From assembly GCA_035653615.1 (NCBI GenBank), contig DASRBN010000035.1, forward strand, positions 124,001 through 188,000: DNA of 64,000 nt, read 5' to 3'. Position numbers and translations under genes: made by a program. Source of the stretch: Ktedonobacteraceae bacterium. Lineage in GTDB: Bacteria > Chloroflexota > Ktedonobacteria > Ktedonobacterales > Ktedonobacteraceae. Of this stretch, positions 8,848 to 17,573 are shown piece by piece; positions within the stretch are counted from its first letter, which is position 1, and each line of letters begins with the position of its first letter. The notes under the pieces were generated by a model. The model had not been told where the DNA came from. It did no database searches and worked only from the letters and a program-made list of their open reading frames with translations.

Positions 8848-9831
8848 ATGCAGAATTTGCCAACCGGTACGGTAACGCTGCTGTTCACTGATATTGAGGG
8901 GTCCACACGCCTGCTCACACAGCTCGGGAATCGCTATGCCAGCGTGTTAGCTGAGTGTCGCCAGGTCCTGCGCGCAGTGTTTGAATACTGGAACGGGAAT
9001 ATCGTGGACACCCAGGGAGATGCCTTCTTCGTGGTCTTTGCGCGCGCCACCGATGCCATCTCAGCGGCCGTGGCAGCTCAACGCGCCCTGGCCTGCCACG
9101 CCTTTCCTGATGGTGTGGTGGTACAGGTTCGCATGGGTCTGCATACAGGAGAGCCAGAGCGAGTTACTTAGGGCTACGTTGGCCTGGATGTGCATCGCGC
9201 GGCTCGCTTAATGAGCGTTGGATATGGCGGACAGGTGCTGCTCTCCCAGGCAACCTGCTCACTGGTGGAGCAAGACCTGCCGGAGGGTGCATCCTTGCGT
9301 GATCTGGGGGAGCATCGCCTCAAGGGTCTCGGGCGTCCCTTGCACCTCTTCCAATTGGTGATCGATGGTCTACCCGCCAATTTTCCACCGCTGCGCACCC
9401 TGGGGAGTTTCCCAAATAACCTGCCTGTCCAACCAACAGCGTTTCTGGGACGTGAGCGCGAGGTAGGAGCTATCGGAGATCTGCTGCGCAGCGAGAACGT
9501 GCGCCTTGTGACACTGACCGGCCCGGGTGGGACGGGGAAAACTCGCCTCGCCTTGCAGGTGGCTGCAGATGTGGGTGAGATGTTCCCCGGTGGTGTGTTC
9601 TTGGTGAACCTGGCTCCCATCAGTGATCCTGCCCTGGTCGTGCCGACTATTGCTGAGACGCTGGCTATTCGAGAAGGTAGCGGACGGACGCTCCTGGAAC
9701 GCCTCGTGGAGGAACTGCGAGAGCAGCAAGTGTTGCTCCTACTGGACAATTTCGAGCAGGTGGTGAGCGCGGTAGAGCAGGTGACAACCTTACCTGGTAA
9801 TTGCAAAAACCATTTATTCATGCCCGGATGA
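8848..9831 (+). pseudogene. Broken class III cyclase / NB-ARC ATPase regulator
   Basis: The frame begins with a class III nucleotidyl cyclase catalytic domain (TVTLLFTDIEGSTRLLTQLG, then VDTQGDAFFVVF), but a TAG at 9169-9171 interrupts it just before GYVGLDVHRAARLMSV, which continues in the same frame. The second part ends the cyclase fold and enters an NB-ARC/AAA ATPase with Walker A TGPGGTGKT and Walker B LLLLDNFEQV. Shortly after Walker B homology stops (VTTLPGNCKN) and the frame closes at 9831, overlapping the end of the DeoR gene. Intact relatives carry a full ATPase, TPRs and often LuxR-type DNA binding. One nonsense mutation plus a 3' deletion make a functional product unlikely. Confidence 0.85.
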
Positions 9832-10573
9832 CGGTTATGCCTTGCGCGCGATAGGGCGCCAGCAGCTCATCGGGGACGGAACGCTCTGTGATGAGGTGTG
9901 TCAGATCGGTGAGCGGGCCGGCAATATAGGGGGCAGCGGTGCCTAATTTTTCGGCGACCGCTAAAGCCACTACCTCGGCGGCGCTGGCGATCATGGCACG
10001 TTTGACATAGGACTCTTCCAGGTTGAAGATGCTGATGCCGACATCGGGATGCAGGCCTCCTACTCCGAGGAAGCAGAGATCGGCCCGGATATTGCGATAG
10101 GCCTCGACCGTGGCAGCGCCGGAACCTACCAGTTGATGCTTGTCGAGCCTCCCTCCAATCATCACGACCTCGATCTCTGGATATTCCGCCAGAGCGAGGG
10201 CGATAGGCGGGCTATGGGTGATAACGGTGGCGCGCAGGTCGCGGGGCAGATGTTCGGCCACCTGTAGAGGGGTCGTGCCACCATCGAAGATAATCACCTG
10301 ATCCTGGCGAATGAGTTTGACGGCTGCGAGCGCAATGGCTGTTTTGGCTCTGGCCGGCTGCTGCTGGCGTTCGGTGAAGCTGGCGGTTACAGGCGAGCGA
10401 GGCAGCGCGCCTCCATGGACACGTTGCAGCATACCCGCGGCGGCCAGTTCGCGCAGGTCGCGGCGAATAGTATCTTCTGAGACATGCAGAGTTTTGCTCA
10501 ATTCGGTTGCATGCACCTTCCCATCACGTTGCAACAGCTGCATAATTGAACGTCGTCGTTCCGCGGTCAACAT
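9818..10573 (-). CDS. DeoR-family transcriptional regulator
   Basis: A 251-residue protein with the DeoR-type N-terminal winged HTH (VHATELSKTLHVSEDTIRRD, residues 20-39, then LRELAAAGMLQRVHGGAL) and the C-terminal sugar-phosphate sensor domain related to ribose-5-phosphate isomerase (DGGTTPLQVAEHLP; FLGVGGLHPDVGIS). Family members usually repress sugar catabolic genes and release DNA on binding a phosphorylated sugar. A 20-bp palindrome at 10642-10661 in the upstream region is a good operator candidate, giving autoregulation and perhaps control of the small gene at 10820. Its 3' end overlaps the end of the broken cyclase gene by 14 bp. Confidence 0.92.
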   Translation of the reverse strand: MLTAERRRSIMQLLQRDGKVHATELSKTLHVSEDTIRRDLRELAAAGMLQRVHGGALPRSPVTASFTERQQQPARAKTAIALAAVKLIRQDQVIIFDGGTTPLQVAEHLPRDLRATVITHSPPIALALAEYPEIEVVMIGGRLDKHQLVGSGAATVEAYRNIRADLCFLGVGGLHPDVGISIFNLEESYVKRAMIASAAEVVALAVAEKLGTAAPYIAGPLTDLTHLITERSVPDELLAPYRAQGITVIRA

Positions 10574-10606
10574 TGCGTTTTTTTCCTTGTAATTTCATGC
10601 TTGTCT

Positions 10607-10636
10607 TTGACATTACACGGATGCTTATGGTAACAT
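10607..10636 (+). promoter_or_regulatory. Promoter candidate for the small gene at 10820
   Basis: -35 TTGACA (10607-10612), 18-bp spacer, -10 TAACAT (10631-10636). The palindrome at 10642-10661 would cover the transcription start. The -10 is a weak match. Confidence 0.45.
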
Positions 10637-10641
10637 CAATT

Positions 10642-10661
10642 TCGTGCAGTATATTGCACGA
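10642..10661. promoter_or_regulatory. Palindromic operator candidate for the DeoR-family regulator
   Basis: TCGTGCA, a 6-base spacer GTATAT, then TGCACGA: two perfect 7-bp arms, 69 bp upstream of the DeoR start and just downstream of a plus-strand promoter candidate. Position and symmetry suit repressor binding; binding itself is inferred. Confidence 0.6.
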
Positions 10662-10756
10662 GAGTGCCAGTTGTCAACAAGCGACTGTTTTGATTGATTT
10701 TTAGTCCTCACCCTGGGAGAGGAAGGTCATTAGAGAGGTATGAGCGGTGCAGGCGA

Positions 10757-10782
10757 GATTCTTCGCTGCGCTCAGAATGACA
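10757..10782. repeat. Repeat A, solitary copy
   Basis: One unit (GATTCTTCGCTGCGCTCAGA then ATGACA) lies 38 bp upstream of the small gene at 10820, without an inverted partner nearby. It is therefore probably transcribed in that gene's leader. Confidence 0.8.
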
Positions 10783-10819
10783 GGCTCCGGGGGAAGATTA
10801 TTAGAGAGAGGTAATAGCA

Positions 10820-11014
10820 ATGAACGACGGTTTTCGACAGATCAAGATAGACCCGCCCTTGCCTTGCGTCTATCACGGTTGTGATAAGCAAGCAGGGGTT
10901 GCCATTGTTTACGAAGTTTCGGAGCGAGAATGGCGCATGGTTCCAACTTGCGAGCAGCATACTGTAGCCGTTCCCGGATGGAAGGAAGTACAGAGCGAGG
11001 TTACACATCGCTAG
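10820..11014 (+). CDS. Small Cys/His-containing hypothetical protein
   Basis: A 64-residue acidic-to-neutral protein with GAGAGG 8 bases upstream of the ATG. Two clusters, CVYHGC near residue 16 and TCEQH near residue 43, could together bind one zinc ion. No membrane segment or signal peptide. I do not recognise a family. It lies between the DeoR gene (divergent) and glgA (convergent). A real gene is favoured by the ribosome-binding site and the spaced metal-ligand pattern; function is unknown. Confidence 0.6.
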   Translation: MNDGFRQIKIDPPLPCVYHGCDKQAGVAIVYEVSEREWRMVPTCEQHTVAVPGWKEVQSEVTHR

Positions 11015-11045
11015 GTAGATTGGTGAACGAGGGGATCGTTTCGTT

Positions 11046-12524
11046 TCACATGGGAGGGAGACGCAGGACGCGCCGGTAGAGATCGCTATAGGCCCTGGCG
11101 CTGGATGACCAGCGTGAATCGTAGGCCATTGCGCGTTTGATGAGATTCGGCCAGAGGTCGCGTTGCGTGTAGAGCTGCAAGGCGCGGCGCAAGGCATCGA
11201 GCAATGCGGATGAAGTATAGGGTGTGAAGCTTATACCGTTTCCGGTGTGGGGATGAGCATTGAGGTCGGTAACTGTGTCGGCTAAACCGCCGGTTGCGTG
11301 GACAATAGGTAGTGTGCCATAGCGCAGGGCGATGAGCTGGCCCAGACCGCCGGGTTCGAAGGCGCTCGGCATGAGGAAGAAGTCGGAGCCGGCGTAAATG
11401 CGGTGGGACAGGGGGGCATCGAAGCCGATACGCGCACGAATATTGGCGGTGCTGGCCGCAAGTTCGCCAAATAAGCGCTCGTAACGCGGATGGCCGGTGC
11501 CAAGCACAACAAGCTGCAGGGGCATATTCCTTAGTTCAGCAGCAACATCAGCGATGAGATCAAAGCCTTTCTGATCTACCAGGCGACTGACGATGCCTAT
11601 CAAGGGCAATTGTGGGTCATCTGGCAGACCGAATTCTTGCCGCAGCACTGTACGATTGCGGACTTTGGCAGATGGGGCTTCCAGTTCAGTATATTGGACA
11701 GCAATATCGCTGTCGGTCGCAGGATTCCAGGCGCGCCAATCGAGGCCGTTGGGGATGCCGGAGATGCGGGGATGGCGCTGAAAAAGGACTTCGTCGAGTC
11801 CCCAACCATGGTCGAGCGTCTGGATTTCGGCGGCATAGCGATGTGACACGGTGGTCACGACATCGGCATAGACTATGCCGGCTTTCATCCAGTTTACATC
11901 GCCCCAGAATTCCAGGCCATCCGGCAAGAACACGCTCGCGCGATCCAGACCGGCTTCATCGAGGATGGAGGCATCCCAGCGCCCTTGATATTGCAGATTA
12001 TGGATGGTATAGACAATGCGGGTTGCGCCGGAACGCAAGAGGTAGCGATAAGAAGCGCGCAGGTAAGCGGCGCAAGGGGCGGTTTGCCAGTCGTTGAGGT
12101 GGATGATATCGGGGACAAAGCCGAGAGGGGGAAGCGCTTCGAGCAGGCCGCGACAGAATAGGAGAAAGCGACGCTGCTCGTCACGCTGATCCAGGCCGAG
12201 ATAGATGCGGCGGTGCTGGCCAAAATACTCCCAATTATCGAGCAGGTAGACGATGACAGGGGAATCCGGTAGTTTTGTCTCCAAGATAGAGAAGACGCGG
12301 TTATATCCGGCCATGTAAAGCGTGCGCACGATGCCTGTGGGTTTGAGATTCCAATGATTGGGATCGATGCTGCCATAGCGAGGCAAAAAAATACGTACAT
12401 CGTGGCCGAGTTCCGCCAATTCTTTTGGCAGGCTGCCTATCACATCGGCCACGCCGCCTTCCTTGGCAAATGGGACGGCCTCGGTAGCGACTATAAGAAT
12501 CCTCAAGTGCGGGTTGTCTACCAT
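11046..12524 (-). CDS. glgA: Glycogen synthase (ADP-glucose type)
   Basis: A GT5-family synthase of 492 residues that adds glucose from ADP-glucose to growing alpha-1,4-glucan. The N-terminus ILIVATEAVPFAKEGGVADV (residues 9-28) carries the KxGG nucleotide-sugar loop; HLNDWQTAP and the C-terminal PSAFEPGGLGQLIALRYGT (usual EPCGLTQ, here EPGGLGQ) are family signatures. I chose the ATG at 12524 because GGGAGG lies just upstream and it starts one base after the recD2 stop; the ATG at 12551 would overlap recD2. It is likely cotranscribed with recD2. Confidence 0.94.
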   Translation of the reverse strand: MVDNPHLRILIVATEAVPFAKEGGVADVIGSLPKELAELGHDVRIFLPRYGSIDPNHWNLKPTGIVRTLYMAGYNRVFSILETKLPDSPVIVYLLDNWEYFGQHRRIYLGLDQRDEQRRFLLFCRGLLEALPPLGFVPDIIHLNDWQTAPCAAYLRASYRYLLRSGATRIVYTIHNLQYQGRWDASILDEAGLDRASVFLPDGLEFWGDVNWMKAGIVYADVVTTVSHRYAAEIQTLDHGWGLDEVLFQRHPRISGIPNGLDWRAWNPATDSDIAVQYTELEAPSAKVRNRTVLRQEFGLPDDPQLPLIGIVSRLVDQKGFDLIADVAAELRNMPLQLVVLGTGHPRYERLFGELAASTANIRARIGFDAPLSHRIYAGSDFFLMPSAFEPGGLGQLIALRYGTLPIVHATGGLADTVTDLNAHPHTGNGISFTPYTSSALLDALRRALQLYTQRDLWPNLIKRAMAYDSRWSSSARAYSDLYRRVLRLPPM

Positions 12525-12525
12525 G

Positions 12526-14934
12526 CTATTCCTCCCATAGCGCGGGCGCATTTCTGGTCTGCATCAAACGCTCGGCCAGGGCTGTGTTGCGTTGGGCCAC
12601 GCGGTTATTCTTGACGGCTACCTCTAATGCGCGCGGCTGGCCGACGATGACACAGAGGCGTTTAGCGCGGGTGATGGCGGTATAGAGCAGGTTGCGTTGA
12701 AGGAGCATGTAGTGCTGGTTGACCAGCGGGAGTACAATGGCCGGATATTCGCTGCCCTGGCTCTTGTGGACGGTGACGGCATAGGCGAGCAGCAATTCGT
12801 CAAGTTCGTGAAATTCGTATTCGACCATCATGGGCCCGGCCTCTTCCAGGAACTCCACTTTGATGGTTGAATTTTCCTTGTCGATGCTGCGAATCCAGCC
12901 GACGTCGCCGTTAAAGACACCCTTGTCGTAGTTATTGCGCACCTGCATGACTTTGTCGCCGAGACGCAGGACGCGGCCACCCCATTCCAGTTCGACCGGG
13001 GCTTTGGGATTCAGGTGCGCCTGCAATTCTTCATTCAGGCTGGTGACGCCAAGCGGTCCGCGATACATGGGTGAAAGCACCTGAATATCGGACATGGGAT
13101 TGAGGTGATAGTGAGTGGGAATGCGGCGCTGCACGAAGTCAAGCACAAGGTGCTGAGCGCGGATGGGGTCTTCTTCGGGTATGAAGAAGAAATCGCTCTG
13201 CGGCTCTCTTTTTAAGGATGGTACCTGCCCGGCATTGATGCGGTGGGCATTGACGACGATCTGGCTTCGCTGGGCCTGGCGAAAAAGGTCCGTTAAGCGT
13301 ATGGTCGGTATCGCTTCGCTGCGCAAGAGGTCGCGCAGTACGTTGCCCGGGCCAACGGAGGGCAGTTGATCGGCATCGCCTACCAGCATCAGGTGCGCAG
13401 TGGGAGGCAGCGCCTTGAGCAGGTGATAGAAGAGCAGGATATCGACCATGGAGACTTCATCGACGATGACGAACTGGTAGGGCAGCGGATTTTCCTCGTT
13501 GCGCTGGTAGCTATTGTCATGTGGGGCATATTCGAGCAGGCGGTGCAGGGTCTTCGCCTGGAAGCCGACCGCGCCGGTAGCCTCGGTGAGTCGTTTGGCG
13601 GCACGCCCGGTGGGAGCTGCCAGGGCGACATCGACTTTACGCTTGCGCAAGACCATGAGCAGAGCGCGAATAGATGTGGATTTCCCGGTGCCGGGTCCGC
13701 CGGTGAGGATACTGACTTTCTTGTTGTAGGCCATCTGTACCGCCTCGCGCTGCTTTTCGGTCAGCACCATGTTGCGATTTTGCGCGAGGAAGTTGAAGAC
13801 GGCTTCCCAATACTGCTGGCTGACGGGCGGGAGGTTGCTGTGTGTATGCAGCAGCCTTTGCAGGAGCCGCGCCGAGCCACTTTCGGCATGCCAGAATGGG
13901 CCGAAGTAGATACGGTTTTGTGGTTGCTGTTGTTCGAGTTCAGGCCAATCGATGGGTGGCGCATCATTGTCAGCGGGCGAGGGCCGATCAATCGGCGCTG
14001 GGCGCGATAAATCGGCCCCTACGGTGGAGACAATCGATTGGGGTGGGGATGCGACTGGTTGGATTTCGATGGGGGACGAGGTCGCAATAGGTTGCGTGGC
14101 GACAGGTAGGGGAGGTTCGATGAAGATATCGCGCTGGCCGCGGAGTTGCTCGAGGGCGGGTGGCAACATATCATAGGGGGCCTGCAAGATGTCACAGGCG
14201 CGGCGCATCAATTCGTTTTCGGGCAAGAAGCAGTGACCGTCCTCGTTGGCGGCCTGGGCAAGTACGTATGAGAGTCCGGTAGCAAGGCGAGGGACGCTAT
14301 CGCGCGGCAGGCCGAGCTTTACGGCAATTTCGTCGGCGGTGCGAAAGCCGATGCCCATTACATCTTGCGCCAGTTGATAGGGATTCTCGCGAATGACTTT
14401 AATCGATTCCTGGCCGTACTGCTTATAGATGCGCGTCGCCAGGTTCATCGATACATCATGGGATTGCAGAAAGAGGTGCAGTTCTTTAATCTCGCTCTGT
14501 TCTCGCCAGGCATTGATAATCTGGTCGCGATCTTTGCCGCTAATGCCCTTGACTTCGGTCAAACGCTCCGGCTGCTGTTCGATGATGGCCAGCGTTTGCT
14601 CGCCAAAACGTTCGACGATCTTCTGTGCCTTCTTCGGTCCGATACCTTTGATCAGGCCGGAACTGAGGTAGCGCGTGATGCCTTCGACGGAGGCGGGCAG
14701 GCGCTGGGTGAAACTGATGACACGCAACTGGCGACCATATTTGGGGTCTTTTTCCCATTCTCCCTCGACGGAAAGGAGTTCGCCGACATGGACGCCGGGA
14801 AGCGTGCCGACAATAGTAGTAAGATCATCGCGAAAGAGGCGACCGCTATCGGCAGGCCGGAAACGCGCGACGGTGTAATGGTTGTCTTCATTGCGGAAGA
14901 CGATGCTTTCGACGGAGCCTTCGAGTTTGAGCAT
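12526..14934 (-). CDS. recD2: RecD2-type superfamily 1 DNA helicase
   Basis: An 802-residue 5'-3' helicase of the RecD2/YrrC type, found in bacteria with or without RecBC and linked to DNA damage tolerance. Order: an OB-like N-terminal domain, helix-hairpin-helix motifs (YLSSGLIKGIGPKKAQKIVE; EVKGISGKDRDQII), RecA-like ATPase with Walker A GGPGTGKST near residue 410 and Walker B VIVDEVSMVD, and a UvrD-C2 type motif AVTVHKSQGSEYPAIVLPL. Residues about 303-318 (VGADLSRPAPIDRPSP) are encoded by an inserted repeat B unit (13980-14024) in a low-complexity linker between the N-terminal region and the ATPase. The frame is kept, so the gene looks functional. Confidence 0.93.
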   Translation of the reverse strand: MLKLEGSVESIVFRNEDNHYTVARFRPADSGRLFRDDLTTIVGTLPGVHVGELLSVEGEWEKDPKYGRQLRVISFTQRLPASVEGITRYLSSGLIKGIGPKKAQKIVERFGEQTLAIIEQQPERLTEVKGISGKDRDQIINAWREQSEIKELHLFLQSHDVSMNLATRIYKQYGQESIKVIRENPYQLAQDVMGIGFRTADEIAVKLGLPRDSVPRLATGLSYVLAQAANEDGHCFLPENELMRRACDILQAPYDMLPPALEQLRGQRDIFIEPPLPVATQPIATSSPIEIQPVASPPQSIVSTVGADLSRPAPIDRPSPADNDAPPIDWPELEQQQPQNRIYFGPFWHAESGSARLLQRLLHTHSNLPPVSQQYWEAVFNFLAQNRNMVLTEKQREAVQMAYNKKVSILTGGPGTGKSTSIRALLMVLRKRKVDVALAAPTGRAAKRLTEATGAVGFQAKTLHRLLEYAPHDNSYQRNEENPLPYQFVIVDEVSMVDILLFYHLLKALPPTAHLMLVGDADQLPSVGPGNVLRDLLRSEAIPTIRLTDLFRQAQRSQIVVNAHRINAGQVPSLKREPQSDFFFIPEEDPIRAQHLVLDFVQRRIPTHYHLNPMSDIQVLSPMYRGPLGVTSLNEELQAHLNPKAPVELEWGGRVLRLGDKVMQVRNNYDKGVFNGDVGWIRSIDKENSTIKVEFLEEAGPMMVEYEFHELDELLLAYAVTVHKSQGSEYPAIVLPLVNQHYMLLQRNLLYTAITRAKRLCVIVGQPRALEVAVKNNRVAQRNTALAERLMQTRNAPALWEE
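13980..14024. repeat. Repeat B copy inside recD2
   Basis: GGGCCGATCAATCGGCGCTG followed by GGCGCGATAAATCGGCCCCT and ACGG matches the intergenic B repeats at 47069 and 49710 almost base for base, yet lies in the coding region of recD2 in frame. Confidence 0.88.
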
Positions 14935-15209
14935 GTGTCTTCGAATATTTTCTGTGAATGACTTGTGACCGGTTATGACAGTTGTTATCTTAACACAGTT
15001 GAGGCATGTGATGGTAGGGGATATACCATCATCCGCGCCAAAAAAGCTCTCCAGAGCGGGAAAACCAGCGGCATCTCATGGTTTTCCCGTTATATCTTTG
15101 TCGCGTTTGTAACAAAAGCAGTGAGAAGGACAGACAAAGGTCAGGGGTCTGGTTGAGCATGGTATATAATGGTAGCAAGATAACACAGAAAGGAATTCAA
15201 ATACACAAT

Positions 15210-16010
15210 ATGACACATATCCCTCATTCAGATAGCGAGCAGCAGAAAGCACAGGTACAGGATTATTTTTCGCGCACGGCTGAGGGCTACGTTGCCAGCT
15301 TTTCGCACCGTGCTGGCGATGATTTGAAGCGGCTGGTTGAATTGGGAGAATGGCAAAAGGGCCAGCGGGCGCTGGATATTGCTACAGGAGGTGGGCATAC
15401 GGCACTGGCTGTTGCGCCGCATGTGGCACAGGTGACGGTGACCGATTTGACGCCCCGTATGCTCGAAAAGGCGCGTGAGTTTTTGCTGAGTCAGGGCGTG
15501 ACGAACGCGGTCTTCCAGGTGGCAGACGCTGAGGCGCTGCCATTTGAAGACGAAAGCTTTGATCGTGTGACCTGCCGCATCGCGCCGCATCACTTTCCGA
15601 ATGTGGAACAATTTGTGCGGGAGGTGGCGCGCGTTTTAAAACGAGGAGGCATTTTCCTGCTGATCGACTGTATGGCACCATCCGAAGCGGAACTTGATGT
15701 GTTTGACAATACGGTCGAGAAATGGCGTGATCCCTCGCACGGGCGATCTTGCACGGTGGAGGAATGGCAGGCGTTCTTTCGAGAGGCAGGTTTACGCATC
15801 GAACATACGGAGTTTTTCCGCAAAGCCCATATGTATGATGATTGGACTACTCGTTCGCAAATGGTTGCCGGTGAGAAAGAAAGATTAGCAAGATACATCC
15901 TGGGAAGCAGCGAGCATATTCGTAGTTATTTTGAGGTACAAGAGGACCAGGATGGGCGACTGGTGAGTTTTACAAACGATTTCATCTTTCTTAAGGGGCG
16001 CAAAAGCTAA
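15210..16010 (+). CDS. SAM-dependent methyltransferase (UbiE/class I type)
   Basis: A 266-residue class I methyltransferase. Motif I is ALDIATGGGHTALAVAPHV, followed by the acidic end of beta-2 (VTDLTPRMLEKAREF), DAEALPFEDESFDRVTCR and the RVLKRGGIFLLIDC motif of beta-5, all typical of UbiE/Methyltransf_11 proteins. I set the start at 15210: a TATAAT at 15165-15170 would begin transcription downstream of earlier ATGs, and AGAAAGGA (15187-15194) precedes it at a rather long 15 bases. No cofactor-biosynthesis neighbour identifies the substrate. Divergent from recD2. Confidence 0.9.
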   Translation: MTHIPHSDSEQQKAQVQDYFSRTAEGYVASFSHRAGDDLKRLVELGEWQKGQRALDIATGGGHTALAVAPHVAQVTVTDLTPRMLEKAREFLLSQGVTNAVFQVADAEALPFEDESFDRVTCRIAPHHFPNVEQFVREVARVLKRGGIFLLIDCMAPSEAELDVFDNTVEKWRDPSHGRSCTVEEWQAFFREAGLRIEHTEFFRKAHMYDDWTTRSQMVAGEKERLARYILGSSEHIRSYFEVQEDQDGRLVSFTNDFIFLKGRKS

Positions 16011-16065
16011 AGATGGTAGGGGCCAGATGATGGGGTTTACCAAATGATTGTAGAATCGAGGCGCG

Positions 16066-16106
16066 AGGCCGATCAATCGGCGGTGGGCACGATCAATCGC
16101 CCCTAC
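16066..16106. repeat. Repeat B copy
   Basis: GAGGCCGATCAATCGGCGGT then GGGCACGATCAATCGCCCCT and ACC. It is the only recognisable repeat in the 351-bp gap 16011-16361; the rest holds the promoter described next. Confidence 0.85.
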
Positions 16107-16248
16107 CCTGTTCATCGGGCAGTTTGCCAGCCGGTGAAGCCCAAAGAATGGAGAGCCTGAAACAATTGTGGTACCCGTAACCGTTTAATAAACAGAAGCA
16201 ACTGAGAACATAGTGAGGAATTTGAGACAATTTGTGAGGGACGGTTCC

Positions 16249-16277
16249 TTGACAAAGTTCAGCTGTATGCGTACAAT
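16249..16277 (+). promoter_or_regulatory. Sigma-70-type promoter for the gene at 16362
   Basis: -35 TTGACA (16249-16254), 17-bp spacer, -10 TACAAT (16272-16277), about 85 bp upstream of the start codon. Confidence 0.75.
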
Positions 16278-16361
16278 ATTCGTAACGGATGTTACCAGGT
16301 AATCTGCTGAAATGATTCAGAAGGATTGAGGGGCAACACTTCTGTTTGGAGGATAGAGCAT

Positions 16362-17189
16362 ATGGGCGATGCCCGATCATCAAATCTCTTGTTACCAGGA
16401 TATTCAGGTCGTCTGTTGCATGGCGCACAAAGCGCGCTGCGCAATGCGCTGCGTCCAATGATCCATGCTCATTCGAGAACAATTTCTGAACTGTTGATAC
16501 AGCTTGATGAAGCGACGACACCTGCACAATTGTCGAAGCTGGTGAATACGTTGCAGGTGCGTATCTTCAAGTTGCCCGCGCAAAAACAGCTTGTCCAGCG
16601 CAAGCGGGTCGTTGATATGCTTACTCTGCACGTGTTACATTCACCCACGGCTTCGCTACGTACAGAGGCGGCGGGCTGGCTGCGGATGTTTATACAGGCA
16701 AGCCTGATTTCACAACCGCAAGAGATCTTTGTGACGCTGGTTACAGCAGCAACTCGCGTTCCGGCCAATGGTAGCGATGAACAACTGCATGAGTTGCACG
16801 CGTATCTGAAGATGATTTTCGACTGCTTCTGGCCTTATCGCTTTCCATATCCCGCGTACTCGTGGGAAGATTTTCCTGATAACGAAGTGTTCTATCCTCT
16901 GGCTCCTCTTTTCACGCAAGGAAACGAGGAGACGCGCGATCTGCTGATCTCTCTCTTTAACGAGTTGCCGGCACTAAACGATGAGAAAATTGCAGAACAC
17001 TTGCTTCCTGTGGCTCTGAGGTGGGCAAGTGACGGTGATACCGAACGAAGATGTAGGATCGCAAACATTCTCAGCAAGCTGAATGATCCAGCGGCGCAAA
17101 ATGCCCTCACACAGCTCCAATATGACTCCAATCCTCTGGTGGCTAACAGCGCGCGGCGGGCGGCGGAGTGCATCCGGGTAGAAAATTAA
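16362..17189 (+). CDS. HEAT-like alpha-helical repeat protein, function unknown
   Basis: The ATG at 16362 follows GGAGG by a normal distance, so I prefer it to the ATG at 16326. The 275-residue product is almost wholly alpha-helical by composition, with repeated amphipathic helices and a C-terminal part (CRIANILSKLNDPAAQNALT; DSNPLVANSARRAAECI) very like HEAT/armadillo repeats. No catalytic motif, signal peptide or membrane segment. Such proteins usually act as binding scaffolds. It has its own promoter and sits 384 bp upstream of the giant regulator. The central region containing FPYPAYSWEDFPDNEVFYP is not repeat-like. Confidence 0.7.
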   Translation: MGDARSSNLLLPGYSGRLLHGAQSALRNALRPMIHAHSRTISELLIQLDEATTPAQLSKLVNTLQVRIFKLPAQKQLVQRKRVVDMLTLHVLHSPTASLRTEAAGWLRMFIQASLISQPQEIFVTLVTAATRVPANGSDEQLHELHAYLKMIFDCFWPYRFPYPAYSWEDFPDNEVFYPLAPLFTQGNEETRDLLISLFNELPALNDEKIAEHLLPVALRWASDGDTERRCRIANILSKLNDPAAQNALTQLQYDSNPLVANSARRAAECIRVEN

Positions 17190-17573
17190 ATGCCTTCACC
17201 AATCCCGCGCTAAAAAAAAGAGGACAGGCATAAGGCACTGTCCCTACTTGCGAATCGATGAATCCTGCTGCACCAGGTGGTTCCCCATCGAGCGTGATTG
17301 TGACGATGAAGCGCGATCTTATCTGCCAACAATAGCTGCGCCCGATACTCATCGAATAAGTATTCATGTATTGAGTATAATGAAAAATGTGGGAAACGTC
17401 AAGTTTTTTTGAAAACAGGTAGCGAAAAGATTGTTTAAAACGCTGCCATAGGTTATAATTGTTTTGTCTTATATAAGAGTCATGTAATTTGTAGGGCAGT
17501 CTACTGCGGCACAGGTGAGATACGTTTTCGCCTGTACCTCTACAGCCTTCTCTGGGGGAGAGGGAAAAGACTC
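17190..17573. other. Intergenic region with hairpin and promoter
   Basis: 17222-17243 holds an inverted repeat (GGACAG ... CTGTCC). Read on the minus strand it is followed by eight Ts and looks like an intrinsic terminator, although both neighbouring genes are on the plus strand. The rest is AT-rich leader for the regulator at 17574, with the promoter at 17431-17459. No gene seen. Confidence 0.5.
17431..17459 (+). promoter_or_regulatory. Promoter candidate for the BTAD regulator
   Basis: -35 TTGTTT (17431-17436), 17-bp spacer, -10 TATAAT (17454-17459), about 110 bp upstream of the 17574 start. Confidence 0.6.

Noticed and set aside
9174-9821. 215-codon minus-strand frame opposite the broken cyclase gene.
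   Set aside because: Arg/Ser/Pro-rich shadow of a GC-rich gene; the plus frame shows clear cyclase and Walker motifs.
17222-17243. Intrinsic terminator on the minus strand.
   Set aside because: Hairpin and T-run are real on that strand, but no minus-strand gene leads into it; it may be part of another dispersed repeat. It is described in the intergenic entry only.
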